DNA of 47,697 nucleotides from Spirochaetia bacterium (lineage in GTDB: Bacteria > Spirochaetota > Spirochaetia > Treponematales > Treponemataceae), in NCBI GenBank assembly GCA_900769975.1, contig CAAGIR010000214.1, positions 1-47,697 of the forward strand, in the 5' to 3' direction. The position numbers and the translations under genes are program-made. The notes under the pieces were generated by a model. It was not told the DNA's origin and searched no databases. It was given only the letters and a program-made list of their open reading frames with translations. This document shows positions 24,815 to 32,881 of this stretch, piece after piece. Every line of letters begins with the position of its first letter. Positions within the stretch are counted from its first letter, which is position 1.

Positions 24815-26791
24815 ATGGCAAAATATCAATTTCAAACAGAAGTTAATCAGCTTCTAAAATTAATCATTCATTCACTTTATTCAAATAAGGACATTTTTTT
24901 ACGAGAAATTGTTTCAAACGCATCAGACGCTTTGGACAAACTAAAGTATCTTACTATTTCAGATGATGCTTTTAAAGGCATTAAATTTGAACCACGCATT
25001 GACATAATGTTTGACGAAACAAATTCTGTTCTTACTGTTCAGGATTCTGGTATCGGTATGAACGACGAAGATTTGACAAACAACCTTGGTACAATTGCAC
25101 GTTCTGGTACAAAAGCTTTTATGGAAAAACTTACTTCCGAAGCAGCAAAAGACTCAGCATTAATCGGACAATTTGGTGTCGGTTTTTATTCTGCTTTTAT
25201 GGCAGCAAGTAAAATTGATGTTTACACTAGAAAAGCAGGTGGCGACGGTAAAATCTGGCATTGGTCATCTGACGGAACAAATTCTTATGATATAGAAGAA
25301 CTTGCAAAAGATTCAGAAGAAGCAAAAAAATATGGCTTTAATGATGACGGCAAAACAGGTTCTGCTATCGAAATGCACTTGAACGACGAATCAAAAGAAT
25401 TTGCAAGCCGCTGGAAGATTGAAGAGCTCATTAAAAAATATTCAGACCACATTGCTTTCCCTATTTATCTTCATTACGAATCTAAAAAATATGATGATAA
25501 AGGTAATGTAACTTCCACAGAAAATAAAGTTGATCAGGTAAACTCAGCATCAGCTTTGTGGAAACGAAGTAAAAGCGAATTAAAAGAATCAGATTACAAC
25601 GAATTCTACAAAACAATTGGTCATGACGGACAGGAACCTTTACATTATGTTCATACACATGCAGAAGGAACTCAGGAATACACAACTTTGTTCTATATTC
25701 CTCAGACAGCACCTTTTGATATGTATCAGGCAGATTACAAAAGCGGTGTAAAACTTTATGTAAAGCGAGTTTTCATTACTGATGATGATCGTGAACTTTT
25801 ACCAAGTTACCTGCGTTTTGTTCGCGGTATTATCGATTCAGAAGATTTACCATTAAATGTAAGCCGTGAAATATTGCAGCAGAACAGAATTCTTGACAAT
25901 ATCAAAACTTCTTCTGTAAAGAAACTTTTAAGCGAATTTAAAAAGATGGGAGAAGCAGCAGATAAAGCTAGAGATGTTGAAGAAAGCAAACGTTCTGACG
26001 AAGAAAAGAAAGCCATCGAAAAATGGAATAAATTTGTTACTGCATTTAACCGTCCTATGAAAGAAGGTCTTTACAGTGATTATGCAAATCGTGATGAAAT
26101 TGCAGAAATTGTAAGATTTAAATCCACAGATGCTACTGGAACAGGCGACAATAACTGGACAAGTTTTGCAGATTATGTTCAGCGAATGAAACCAGAACAG
26201 AAAGCAATTTATTATATCAGCGGTGGTGACGAAAAAAATCTTCGTGAAAATCCTTTGTTGAAAGCTTACAACGCAAAAGGTTTTGAAGTTCTTATTATGG
26301 CTGATGACATTGATGACATTGTCATTCCTGGATTTGGCAAATACAAAGACTTTGAATTAAAAGCTGTAAACCGTTCTGGTTCTGATGAAGATTTAGGCGT
26401 AGATAAAAAAGAAGCCGAAAAGAAAGAAAAAGAATTTAAACCAGTCGTAGAAAAAATTAAAAAAGCCTTGGGCGAAAAAGTTAAGGAAGTTAAACTTTCA
26501 AAAACTTTGTCTGGAGAAAATCCGTCTTGTATCGTAGTTGATGAAAACGATCCAAGTTACCAGATGATTCAGATGATGCGTGCAATGGGACAGTCTGGTC
26601 CAGAATTAAAACCAATTCTTGAAGTAAACGGCGACCACCCTATCCTGACAAAAATCAAAGAAAGCGACGATGAAGCCTTAATTAAAGATGTTTCTGAAGT
26701 TCTTTTGGATCAAGCTCTTTTGATTGCAGGTGTAGAAATCAAAGAACCTGCCGAATTTGTAAAGCATCTTAACAATTTGCTCAGCAAATAA
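24815..26791 (+). CDS. htpG: Chaperone HtpG (Hsp90)
   Basis: A 658-residue bacterial Hsp90, which uses ATP-driven clamp closure to remodel client proteins in the cytoplasm. The N-terminal GHKL ATPase is intact: LREIVSNASDALDKL at about residues 29-43, QDSGIGM, and GQFGVGFYSAFM. The middle domain has FIPQTAPFD-type and RGIIDSEDLPLNVSRE blocks. As usual for bacteria, there is no C-terminal MEEVD. GGGGG lies before the ATG. It is a single gene between the thiBP operon and the permease/ATPase pair. No CIRCE or other heat-shock operator was seen upstream. Confidence 0.95.
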   Translation: MAKYQFQTEVNQLLKLIIHSLYSNKDIFLREIVSNASDALDKLKYLTISDDAFKGIKFEPRIDIMFDETNSVLTVQDSGIGMNDEDLTNNLGTIARSGTKAFMEKLTSEAAKDSALIGQFGVGFYSAFMAASKIDVYTRKAGGDGKIWHWSSDGTNSYDIEELAKDSEEAKKYGFNDDGKTGSAIEMHLNDESKEFASRWKIEELIKKYSDHIAFPIYLHYESKKYDDKGNVTSTENKVDQVNSASALWKRSKSELKESDYNEFYKTIGHDGQEPLHYVHTHAEGTQEYTTLFYIPQTAPFDMYQADYKSGVKLYVKRVFITDDDRELLPSYLRFVRGIIDSEDLPLNVSREILQQNRILDNIKTSSVKKLLSEFKKMGEAADKARDVEESKRSDEEKKAIEKWNKFVTAFNRPMKEGLYSDYANRDEIAEIVRFKSTDATGTGDNNWTSFADYVQRMKPEQKAIYYISGGDEKNLRENPLLKAYNAKGFEVLIMADDIDDIVIPGFGKYKDFELKAVNRSGSDEDLGVDKKEAEKKEKEFKPVVEKIKKALGEKVKEVKLSKTLSGENPSCIVVDENDPSYQMIQMMRAMGQSGPELKPILEVNGDHPILTKIKESDDEALIKDVSEVLLDQALLIAGVEIKEPAEFVKHLNNLLSK

Positions 26792-26823
26792 ACAGGATTA
26801 AATTTACATTTTCACTTTTACAA

Positions 26824-26868
26824 AACACCGTATTAAAGTCTGACGATAAAAGGCTTTTTTACGGTGTT
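26824..26868. terminator. Hairpin after htpG, possible terminator
   Basis: AACACCGTA (26824-26832) pairs perfectly with TACGGTGTT (26860-26868), and an inner AAAG/CTTT extends the stem. The downstream T-tract is weak, so termination may be partial and allow read-through into the permease gene. Confidence 0.45.
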
Positions 26869-26901
26869 GTAATTTTAAAAAAGTTACGTTAGGATATCGT
26901 T

Positions 26902-27849
26902 ATGATTTTTGGATACATACTCGCTGGTGTTTCGGTTTTCTTTTGGGGCATTACTTTTGTCTGTACAAAAAGTTTATTATCAGATTTTTCCGCTTTGGAA
27001 ATTTTATTTTACAGATTTGTTGCGGCATACTCAGGTTTGTGGATTTTATGCCCAAAAATTGAAAAAATCAACAAGAAAGATAATTTACTTTTTGCCGCCG
27101 CAGGACTTTCTGGTGTAGTTTTATATCAATTTTCAGAAAACATAGCCATCAATTTTACCACCGCTTCAAACGTCAGCGTAATCGTAAGCATTTGTCCTCT
27201 TTTTACGGCGATTGTTGCCCAAATCTTTTTACACGAAAAACATATCACGCCTTATTTTATTGCAGGATTTATTCTGGCAATTTTTGGTGTTTCCCTGGTC
27301 AGCTTAAACGGACAAAAATCGTTCAGTTTAAATCCAAAAGGCGATTTACTTGCACTTTTTGCGGCAATCTGCTGGGGTTTTTATTCATTATTCGTTTCAC
27401 TTATAAATAAAAAATCGTATAATCAGCTTTGTTCTACAAGAAGAATTTTCTTTTTTGCCGTTCTTTTTATGATTCCTTTAATGATTTTTGGAAAATTTTA
27501 CACAAACACAAACCTTTTATCTGAACAAACAGGATTTGCACAGTCAGTATCTGTAATTTTTGACCGTTCTGTAAATGCGGCACGTTTTTCAAAACTTATA
27601 AACTGGGTTAATCTTTTATTTTTGGGGATTATTGCAAGTGCTTTTTGTTTTTCTGCCTGGAATAAAGCCTGCAACCTTGTAGGAACTGTAAAAATATCCG
27701 GTCTGTTGTATTTAATTCCAGTAGTGACAATTATTTTTGCACATTTTGTTTTACAAGAAAAAATTACTGTCATGGGAATTACAGGAACTTTCTTTACAAT
27801 TGCGGGATTATTTTTAAGTGAGAAACAATCCGGCAAAAAAAATCTCTGA
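26902..27849 (+). CDS. EamA/DMT-family permease
   Basis: A 315-residue inner-membrane protein with about ten hydrophobic helices in two EamA halves (roughly residues 1-140 and 150-305). It belongs to the drug/metabolite transporter superfamily. Conserved stretches include WGITFVCTKSLL in the first half and LLALFAAICWGFYSLF at the start of the second. The substrate cannot be read from sequence. AGGA upstream supports the ATG. The downstream ABC ATPase starts 14 nt after its stop, so the two are co-transcribed. DMT permeases do not need an ATPase, so the pairing reflects co-expression, perhaps for one nutrient such as thiamine or a precursor. Confidence 0.85.
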   Translation: MIFGYILAGVSVFFWGITFVCTKSLLSDFSALEILFYRFVAAYSGLWILCPKIEKINKKDNLLFAAAGLSGVVLYQFSENIAINFTTASNVSVIVSICPLFTAIVAQIFLHEKHITPYFIAGFILAIFGVSLVSLNGQKSFSLNPKGDLLALFAAICWGFYSLFVSLINKKSYNQLCSTRRIFFFAVLFMIPLMIFGKFYTNTNLLSEQTGFAQSVSVIFDRSVNAARFSKLINWVNLLFLGIIASAFCFSAWNKACNLVGTVKISGLLYLIPVVTIIFAHFVLQEKITVMGITGTFFTIAGLFLSEKQSGKKNL

Positions 27850-27863
27850 AAAAGGTGTAACAA

Positions 27864-28565
27864 ATGGCGTATTTTGAAGCAAATAATTTAATTCAACATT
27901 TTGACTCTGTTTCTATAGATGTTTCATTCACATGCGAAAAAGGTTCATTAACCTGTCTGGTAGGTCCCAGCGGCAGCGGCAAATCTACAGTTTTACGTTT
28001 AATTTGCGGTCTAAACAAACCTGTTTTACAAAAAGAAAGCACAAACAAGCAAAAAATTATCCTAGATGGAATTGACATTACAAACACATCGCCCGCCAAA
28101 CGTCAGATTGGAATGATGTTTCAAAATCATACACTTTTTGACCATCTGACTGTTGTAGAAAACGTAGCTTATGGTTTAATTTCAAACGGTACAAAAAAAA
28201 GGGATGCTTTAGACAAGGCTTCTGCTTTTCTAAAACAATTTGAACTGGATGGTTTTGACAAACGCTACCCCGAAACACTTTCTGGCGGAGAAGCACAGCG
28301 AGTTTGTCTGGCCCGAACTTTAATAATGAACCCAAAACTTGTCCTTTTTGATGAACCACTTTCTGCCCTAGACGCACCATTAAGGAAAAAACTCGCACAA
28401 TTAATCAAAACGCTCCAAAAAAATCTGAATTTTACAGGAATAATGGTCACTCACGACCTGAATGAAGCAAAAACTATCGCTGACAACATAATTTTAATGA
28501 AAAAAGGCCACATCACATGGAACGGAAAAGCACAGGATTTTAAAGACACATATTTTGAAGCATAA
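27864..28565 (+). CDS. thiQ: ABC transporter ATPase, probably ThiQ
   Basis: A 233-residue ABC ATPase. Walker A is at residues 34-42 (GPSGSGKST), the Q-loop in MMFQNHTLFDHLTV, the signature LSGGEAQRV, the Walker B LVLFDEP and the H-loop MVTHD. The length and single-domain layout fit ThiQ, and no other ATPase for thiB-thiP is visible. The ThiQ assignment is inference from this context; related iron or spermidine ATPases look alike. It is the second gene after the EamA permease, about 3.3 kb from thiP on the opposite strand, and no riboswitch was seen ahead of the pair. Confidence 0.7.
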   Translation: MAYFEANNLIQHFDSVSIDVSFTCEKGSLTCLVGPSGSGKSTVLRLICGLNKPVLQKESTNKQKIILDGIDITNTSPAKRQIGMMFQNHTLFDHLTVVENVAYGLISNGTKKRDALDKASAFLKQFELDGFDKRYPETLSGGEAQRVCLARTLIMNPKLVLFDEPLSALDAPLRKKLAQLIKTLQKNLNFTGIMVTHDLNEAKTIADNIILMKKGHITWNGKAQDFKDTYFEA

Positions 28566-28616
28566 AAAAAGTCCTGCCAAAAAATTCTCACAGAACTTTC
28601 TGACAGGACAAAAAAC
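28563..28616 (-). terminator. Intrinsic terminator of the YD-repeat-like gene
   Basis: GTCCTGTCA pairs with TGGCAGGAC (one mismatch) on the minus strand and is followed by seven T residues. The plus strand has no T-tract, so termination for the ATPase gene is uncertain. Confidence 0.7.
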
Positions 28617-28629
28617 AAATCATGAAAAT

Positions 28630-29460
28630 TTAATATTCGTAAACATAATCAATCATGGAAACAAGTTCATTGACTGTTGTTCCGAATTTTTGAGCAACGT
28701 TATATTCAGACACTTTATTTACATTTCCGTTATCATCATATTTAATGATTAAACGTTTAATAACTTTCTTTTCTGCATCGTATGTAGAAATTTCAGAAAG
28801 CTGTTTGTTTGAACTGTAACGCAAAACGTCCTGTGTAACTGTAGAAGAAAAACTATCATAATAATCAATAGTTTCAATAGCGCCAGTTTCATTATAAGAA
28901 TATTTTTTCTGTGAATTTAAAGTTCCATCTCCGTTGTATTCATAAACACTTTCTATTTTTCCGTTCGGATTGTAGGAATAAATAGTTTTCCAGATAATTG
29001 CACCTTCACCATCATAAATACTTTCGTCAACCAAAAGCCCTTTATCATAAGTATAAATAATTTTTTCTTTCAAATTATCTTCTTTGTCAAATTCTGATAA
29101 TTCAGATCTAAAACCATTTTTGTATGCAACAGAAGTTTTCCAGATTAATTCTCCGTCAGAATTAACAAATTTCTGTTCCGATAAATTACCGTTTTCATCA
29201 TAAACAGAAGAGATTGTATTCTGCACAACATCTCTTGGAGTAAGTTCAGAAGATTCAACTTCGTTACCATTTTCATCAAAAACATGAAGATATTTTACCT
29301 TTGGTGTTCTAAAATAATTGCCGAATTTTGAAGCAATAGAATATTCTATTTTTGTGTAGTTTTTAGGATTTCCAGTAACAGGAACGTATTCAAAAATATC
29401 AGCCGCAAAAACAGATAAAGCCAGACTCGCCGCAAAAGCAAGTGAAATGATTTTTTTCAT
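28630..29460 (-). CDS. Secreted YD-repeat-like protein
   Basis: A 276-residue exported protein with signal peptide MKKIISLAFAASLALSVFA, cleaved near residue 19. The mature part is made of about nine to ten imperfect repeats of 20-24 residues with the pattern Y-D/N-x-x-G-x-I/L-x-x-x-x-x-Y/F, for example YNPNGKIESVYEYNGDGTL. This resembles short YD/RHS-like or MORN-like beta-hairpin repeats found in surface proteins. There is no catalytic domain. GGAGG upstream fixes the ATG. Its promoter overlaps that of the divergent UDG-like gene. Function is unknown. Confidence 0.75.
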   Translation of the reverse strand: MKKIISLAFAASLALSVFAADIFEYVPVTGNPKNYTKIEYSIASKFGNYFRTPKVKYLHVFDENGNEVESSELTPRDVVQNTISSVYDENGNLSEQKFVNSDGELIWKTSVAYKNGFRSELSEFDKEDNLKEKIIYTYDKGLLVDESIYDGEGAIIWKTIYSYNPNGKIESVYEYNGDGTLNSQKKYSYNETGAIETIDYYDSFSSTVTQDVLRYSSNKQLSEISTYDAEKKVIKRLIIKYDDNGNVNKVSEYNVAQKFGTTVNELVSMIDYVYEY

Positions 29461-29514
29461 ATAACCTCCAAACTTTTTATAAAGGGTTCTTTCACTAAAA
29501 TATTTATTTGATAT

Positions 29515-29561
29515 TTGATTTTCTAACCTTTATATTTTATACTATTTTCGGAAAAAATCAA
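29515..29561. promoter_or_regulatory. Overlapping divergent promoters
   Basis: Plus strand: TTGATT (29515-29520), 17 bp, TATACT (29538-29543), for the UDG-like gene. Minus strand: TTGATT (29561-29556), 16 bp, TAAAAT (29539-29534), for the YD-repeat gene. The two -10 elements overlap, so polymerase can probably occupy only one at a time. Confidence 0.6.
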
Positions 29562-29614
29562 ATTGATTTAAAGCATTATTTTATAAGATAAGCAAACACT
29601 TTTCAGGAGAAACG

Positions 29615-30403
29615 ATGACAGCAGCACAGTGGAAAATTTTTTGTGATTTTAAAAGTGAATTAAAAAATCAGATTAATGAATGGACAAAATATGCGCCAGA
29701 ACTTATGGAATTGCAAAAAACAGCCGCAAAAAAAGCTGGCACTCCTGACTATCCTTTTGAAACACCTGTTGTTTATAACAAAGCCCTGGATGAGCTTAAT
29801 CAAAATGATGAAATAAAACTTATTGTAATCGGGGACAATCCTGGAAAAGATGAACAACTTTTAAAAAATAATAAATATCTTGTGGGACAGGCAGGAAAAC
29901 TTGGTGAAAGTTTTTTCAAAAAAAATCCTGATTTGAATATTGATTTTAGGAAAAATGTGATAATTCTGAACAAAACCCCTGTTCACAGTGCAAAAACTGC
30001 CCAATTAAAAACAATAGCAAAACTGGGCGGTAAAAAAATTGAACAGCTCATAAATGATACGCAAATCTGGATGGCGCAAAAAACTGCAAAACTTCATATA
30101 GATTTGTGCTGCAACGGCGACAAAACCGACGAAAATAATCAGACAGAATTATGGCTTGTAGGATATTCAGAACTCAAGCAAAAAGGCATTTTCGAAGATT
30201 ACAAAAGAGAATTAAAAAACTATTATATAGAAAAAAATCCTCAAATGTGGGAAAAGGTTTTTGTATATCAACATTTTTCCATGAACAGGTTCACGATAAA
30301 TCTTTCTGATTTTATAAAAGAAAACTGCCTTGAACAAAAACCTCTTGAAGCGGTATTAAAAGAACTGGGAAAACTTCACAAAAATCAAGTTTTTAATGCC
30401 TGA
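29615..30403 (+). CDS. Uracil-DNA glycosylase-superfamily protein
   Basis: A 262-residue protein that resembles the uracil-DNA glycosylase superfamily. At residues 72-92, VIGDNPGKDEQL with a following VGQAGKLG corresponds to motif A (GxxPGxxE ... VGxAGxxL). The next block, NVIILNKTPVH, matches the NxxKxxP region. The last motif reads YQHFSMNRF where family members usually have HPS. Whether it is an active glycosylase is open, because this final motif is atypical. A roughly 65-residue N-terminal extension precedes the domain. AGGAG upstream fixes the ATG. It is monocistronic. Confidence 0.65.
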   Translation: MTAAQWKIFCDFKSELKNQINEWTKYAPELMELQKTAAKKAGTPDYPFETPVVYNKALDELNQNDEIKLIVIGDNPGKDEQLLKNNKYLVGQAGKLGESFFKKNPDLNIDFRKNVIILNKTPVHSAKTAQLKTIAKLGGKKIEQLINDTQIWMAQKTAKLHIDLCCNGDKTDENNQTELWLVGYSELKQKGIFEDYKRELKNYYIEKNPQMWEKVFVYQHFSMNRFTINLSDFIKENCLEQKPLEAVLKELGKLHKNQVFNA

Positions 30404-30446
30404 GCACTCACCAAAAACCCAATTTATTCAGTTCATAGAAAGGATA

Positions 30447-31595
30447 TTATATACCCCCCCCCTCCATATTATTTAACTTATTTGCAGAAGATTCGGCTGT
30501 TTCTGCAATCACATTTGAATTATTGTTGTCTTTTTGATTTGTATCACCATTATCTGACAGTTTTTCCTGATTATTCTGTACCTTGCACTTTCTTCTATTA
30601 GAATAATGGATAATGCTAAAGAACAAAATCATAAATGCAATTGTTTCAAATAATAAAGCCTGTCCTTTACTTTCACCAAGGAAATATGAAATAATAACAG
30701 AAACACACAAAAGAATCTGAATGAAAGTAATCAAAACAAGAACAGATTTTTTTGAATATCCCAAATTTAATAATTTATGATGCAAATGCGAACGGTCACC
30801 AGTCATAAGCGGTTTTTTATCACGCAAACGACGCCAGATTGCCGCAATTGTATCAAAAACAGGGATAGAAGTTAAAACTAACATAATTATAAATTTATTA
30901 TGCTCAAAAACATCTGACGAAGTATACAAAGGAATTGTCGCTATCATAAATCCCAAAAATTGTGAACCACCGTCACCCATAAAAAGTTTTGCAGGAGGTT
31001 TATTAAAGCACAAAAATCCAAAGATAGACCCAGCCAGAATAAAGCAAAGTCCTGTTTCTTCATTTCCAGAGAAAGAAAAAAGTATTCCCAAAGTGATTAT
31101 AGTTGTGATAGAAAGATTTCCGCAAAGCCCATCTAGTCCATCAATAAGATTATAAGCGTTCACCAAACCTAAAATCCATCCGAAAGTCAAAATTACCATG
31201 ATAATTTTTGGGAGTTCTAATCCGAATACCTTTTTAAAATTATATCCGTTAAAGCACACGATTGATACTGCGATGAGCTGAACGATAAGCTTTAAAACGG
31301 CAGGTAAATCAAGTAAATCATCAAGTAACGCAAACAAGAAAATAATTGTCGTTGCTATTAAAATAGGAAGATGATTTACAATGTCTATATCTTTTGACAT
31401 CATAAAATAAATTACTACAGAAATTAAAAATGATAAAACAATTCCCACTCCGCCCAAACGAGGAATGTCACCAGAATGTATTTTTCGTGAATTCTGATAA
31501 TCATACAGGCTGAATTTTTTGCAAAACTTGATGATTAATGGCATAGAAATAAGGGAAAGAAGAAGTGATAAACATATACAAATATACATAATCAT
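30447..31595 (-). CDS. Polyprenyl-phosphate glycosyl-1-phosphate transferase (WecA/MraY family)
   Basis: A 382-residue membrane enzyme that starts polysaccharide-lipid assembly by moving a sugar-1-phosphate to undecaprenyl phosphate. About ten to eleven transmembrane segments are visible. Family motifs are FALLDDLLDLP, NAYNLIDGLDGL, FMGDGGSQFLG and the GDRSHLHHKLL histidine motif typical of the WecA branch. The last 45 or so residues are polar, and the final codons form a G9 tract. The ATG at 31595 is preferred over an upstream TTG at 31613; it has no Shine-Dalgarno, but TATTAT ends 6 nt before it. It is divergent from the Wzz- and Wza-like genes and probably belongs to the same surface-glycan pathway. 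Confidence 0.88.
   Translation of the reverse strand: MIMYICICLSLLLSLISMPLIIKFCKKFSLYDYQNSRKIHSGDIPRLGGVGIVLSFLISVVIYFMMSKDIDIVNHLPILIATTIIFLFALLDDLLDLPAVLKLIVQLIAVSIVCFNGYNFKKVFGLELPKIIMVILTFGWILGLVNAYNLIDGLDGLCGNLSITTIITLGILFSFSGNEETGLCFILAGSIFGFLCFNKPPAKLFMGDGGSQFLGFMIATIPLYTSSDVFEHNKFIIMLVLTSIPVFDTIAAIWRRLRDKKPLMTGDRSHLHHKLLNLGYSKKSVLVLITFIQILLCVSVIISYFLGESKGQALLFETIAFMILFFSIIHYSNRRKCKVQNNQEKLSDNGDTNQKDNNNSNVIAETAESSANKLNNMEGGGI
30454..30462. repeat. Homopolymer run (C9 on plus, G9 on minus) at the gene end
   Basis: Nine C residues on plus encode the last Gly codons of the transferase. One base lost or gained would replace the ending (GGGI-stop) with VYNILSMN-stop or YIISFL-stop, so slippage could vary the C-terminal tip. 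Such G-tracts are associated with phase variation in Treponema. No shift of the catalytic region would result. Confidence 0.7.
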
Positions 31596-31601
31596 ACGGA
31601 A

Positions 31602-31630
31602 ATAATAACTCAAACATATAAAAAAGTAAA
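31602..31630 (-). promoter_or_regulatory. Predicted leaderless promoter of the transferase gene
   Basis: On the minus strand: TTTACT (31630-31625), a 17-bp spacer and TATTAT (31607-31602), then TTCCGT and the ATG at 31595. Transcription should begin at the ATG. Confidence 0.5.
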
Positions 31631-31747
31631 GTTATTAATATCCTGTTATTTTTGTATTTTATGGAAAAATAAAAGGAGGTGCACACAACCTAGTGTGGTA
31701 ATATTATACATTAATCAACATATATTAACATTATTACATAAAAATTG

Positions 31748-31777
31748 TTGAATTTTTACTTATTTATATGATAAAAT
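31748..31777 (+). promoter_or_regulatory. Promoter of the Wzz-like gene
   Basis: TTGAAT (31748-31753), an 18-bp spacer and TAAAAT (31772-31777) with extended -10 TG. A leader of about 27 nt carries GGAGG (31801-31805) ahead of the ATG at 31811. Confidence 0.65.
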
Positions 31778-31810
31778 AATTATGGAATTTTTTACACCAT
31801 GGAGGAAAAA

Positions 31811-32863
31811 ATGCTGAATGATAAAGAAATTACAAACGATGATATTCAAAATGAAGATATAAATAATCAGGAAAAAGATGATGAAATTTCTTTAATAGAT
31901 TTGTTTGCTGTTTTATTGCGACGCAAATGGTTAATCATAATAATCACGATGCTTGCAGCGATTGGGGTTATACTTTTTTCTGTTATTTCGCTTAAACTGC
32001 CACCTGAAAAATCTTATCTGCCAAATACTTATACAGTAACAGCAAATATGCTCATAAAAGATAACAACGGCTCTTCAAGTGCAAATCTTTCTGGTGCGGC
32101 AGCAAGTTTAATGGGAATAAACCTTTCTGGTGGCGGTTCTTCTACCAGTTCCCTTGTTTTGTATCTTACTTCTTCAAATCCTTTTTATGATGCAATAGCA
32201 GAAAAGTTTGATTTATATACAAAATACGAATTCGAAAAATCGCCTGTTGCTAATACAAGAAAAGCTTTACAAAAAGTTATTTCCACAGATTTTGACTCTG
32301 ACAGCGGTGTTTTTTCCATTTCTTTTAAAGGTATTGATCCGCAATTTGGCGTGGAAGTAATTAATTTTTCTGTTGACTGGCTTTCAAATAAACTTGAAGA
32401 ACTGGGTGTAGACAACAACATCATAACAAAAGAAAATCTTGAAAAAAATCTTGATATTTCATGGAATCAGATATTAAAACTTACAAAAGAAATATCAGAT
32501 TTGCAGGATAAAGTTGCACAAGGACGTGTTGTTTGGACAAAAGACTTTACAATAGAACAAAACAGAATTGAACTTGAACTTTCCGCTCAAAAATCGGTTT
32601 ATACTCAATTAAAAAGTCAGCTTGAATTGTTAAAAGTTCAAATGCAGACAGAAACTCCGCAATTCCAGATTTTGGAAAGACCTTCTGTTCCAGACATGAA
32701 ATCTGGCCCAAGTCGCGGAAAACTTTGTATTATTGTAACTTTTGCAGCGTTCTTTGTTTCTATCTTTTTGGCATTCCTTTTAAATGCAATTGAAAATATT
32801 AAAAAAGATCCTGAGGCTATGGCTAAACTTTCTAGTCATAAGAAATCTAAAAATAAAAAATAA
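31811..32863 (+). CDS. Wzz/chain-length-determinant family protein
   Basis: A 350-residue inner-membrane polysaccharide co-polymerase. The N-terminal transmembrane segment lies at about residues 39-62 (WLIIIITMLAAIGVILFS), a long periplasmic region with a coiled-coil section at about 205-280 follows, and a second transmembrane segment is at about 300-325. No C-terminal tyrosine kinase domain is fused. The family sets chain length in O-antigen, capsule or exopolysaccharide export. The ATG at 31811 has GGAGG at the right distance; an in-frame ATG at 31799 overlaps that Shine-Dalgarno and is unlikely. It is followed 18 nt later by the Wza-like gene. Confidence 0.85.
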   Translation: MLNDKEITNDDIQNEDINNQEKDDEISLIDLFAVLLRRKWLIIIITMLAAIGVILFSVISLKLPPEKSYLPNTYTVTANMLIKDNNGSSSANLSGAAASLMGINLSGGGSSTSSLVLYLTSSNPFYDAIAEKFDLYTKYEFEKSPVANTRKALQKVISTDFDSDSGVFSISFKGIDPQFGVEVINFSVDWLSNKLEELGVDNNIITKENLEKNLDISWNQILKLTKEISDLQDKVAQGRVVWTKDFTIEQNRIELELSAQKSVYTQLKSQLELLKVQMQTETPQFQILERPSVPDMKSGPSRGKLCIIVTFAAFFVSIFLAFLLNAIENIKKDPEAMAKLSSHKKSKNKK

Positions 32864-32881
32864 TTTAAGGTCATTTTACGA

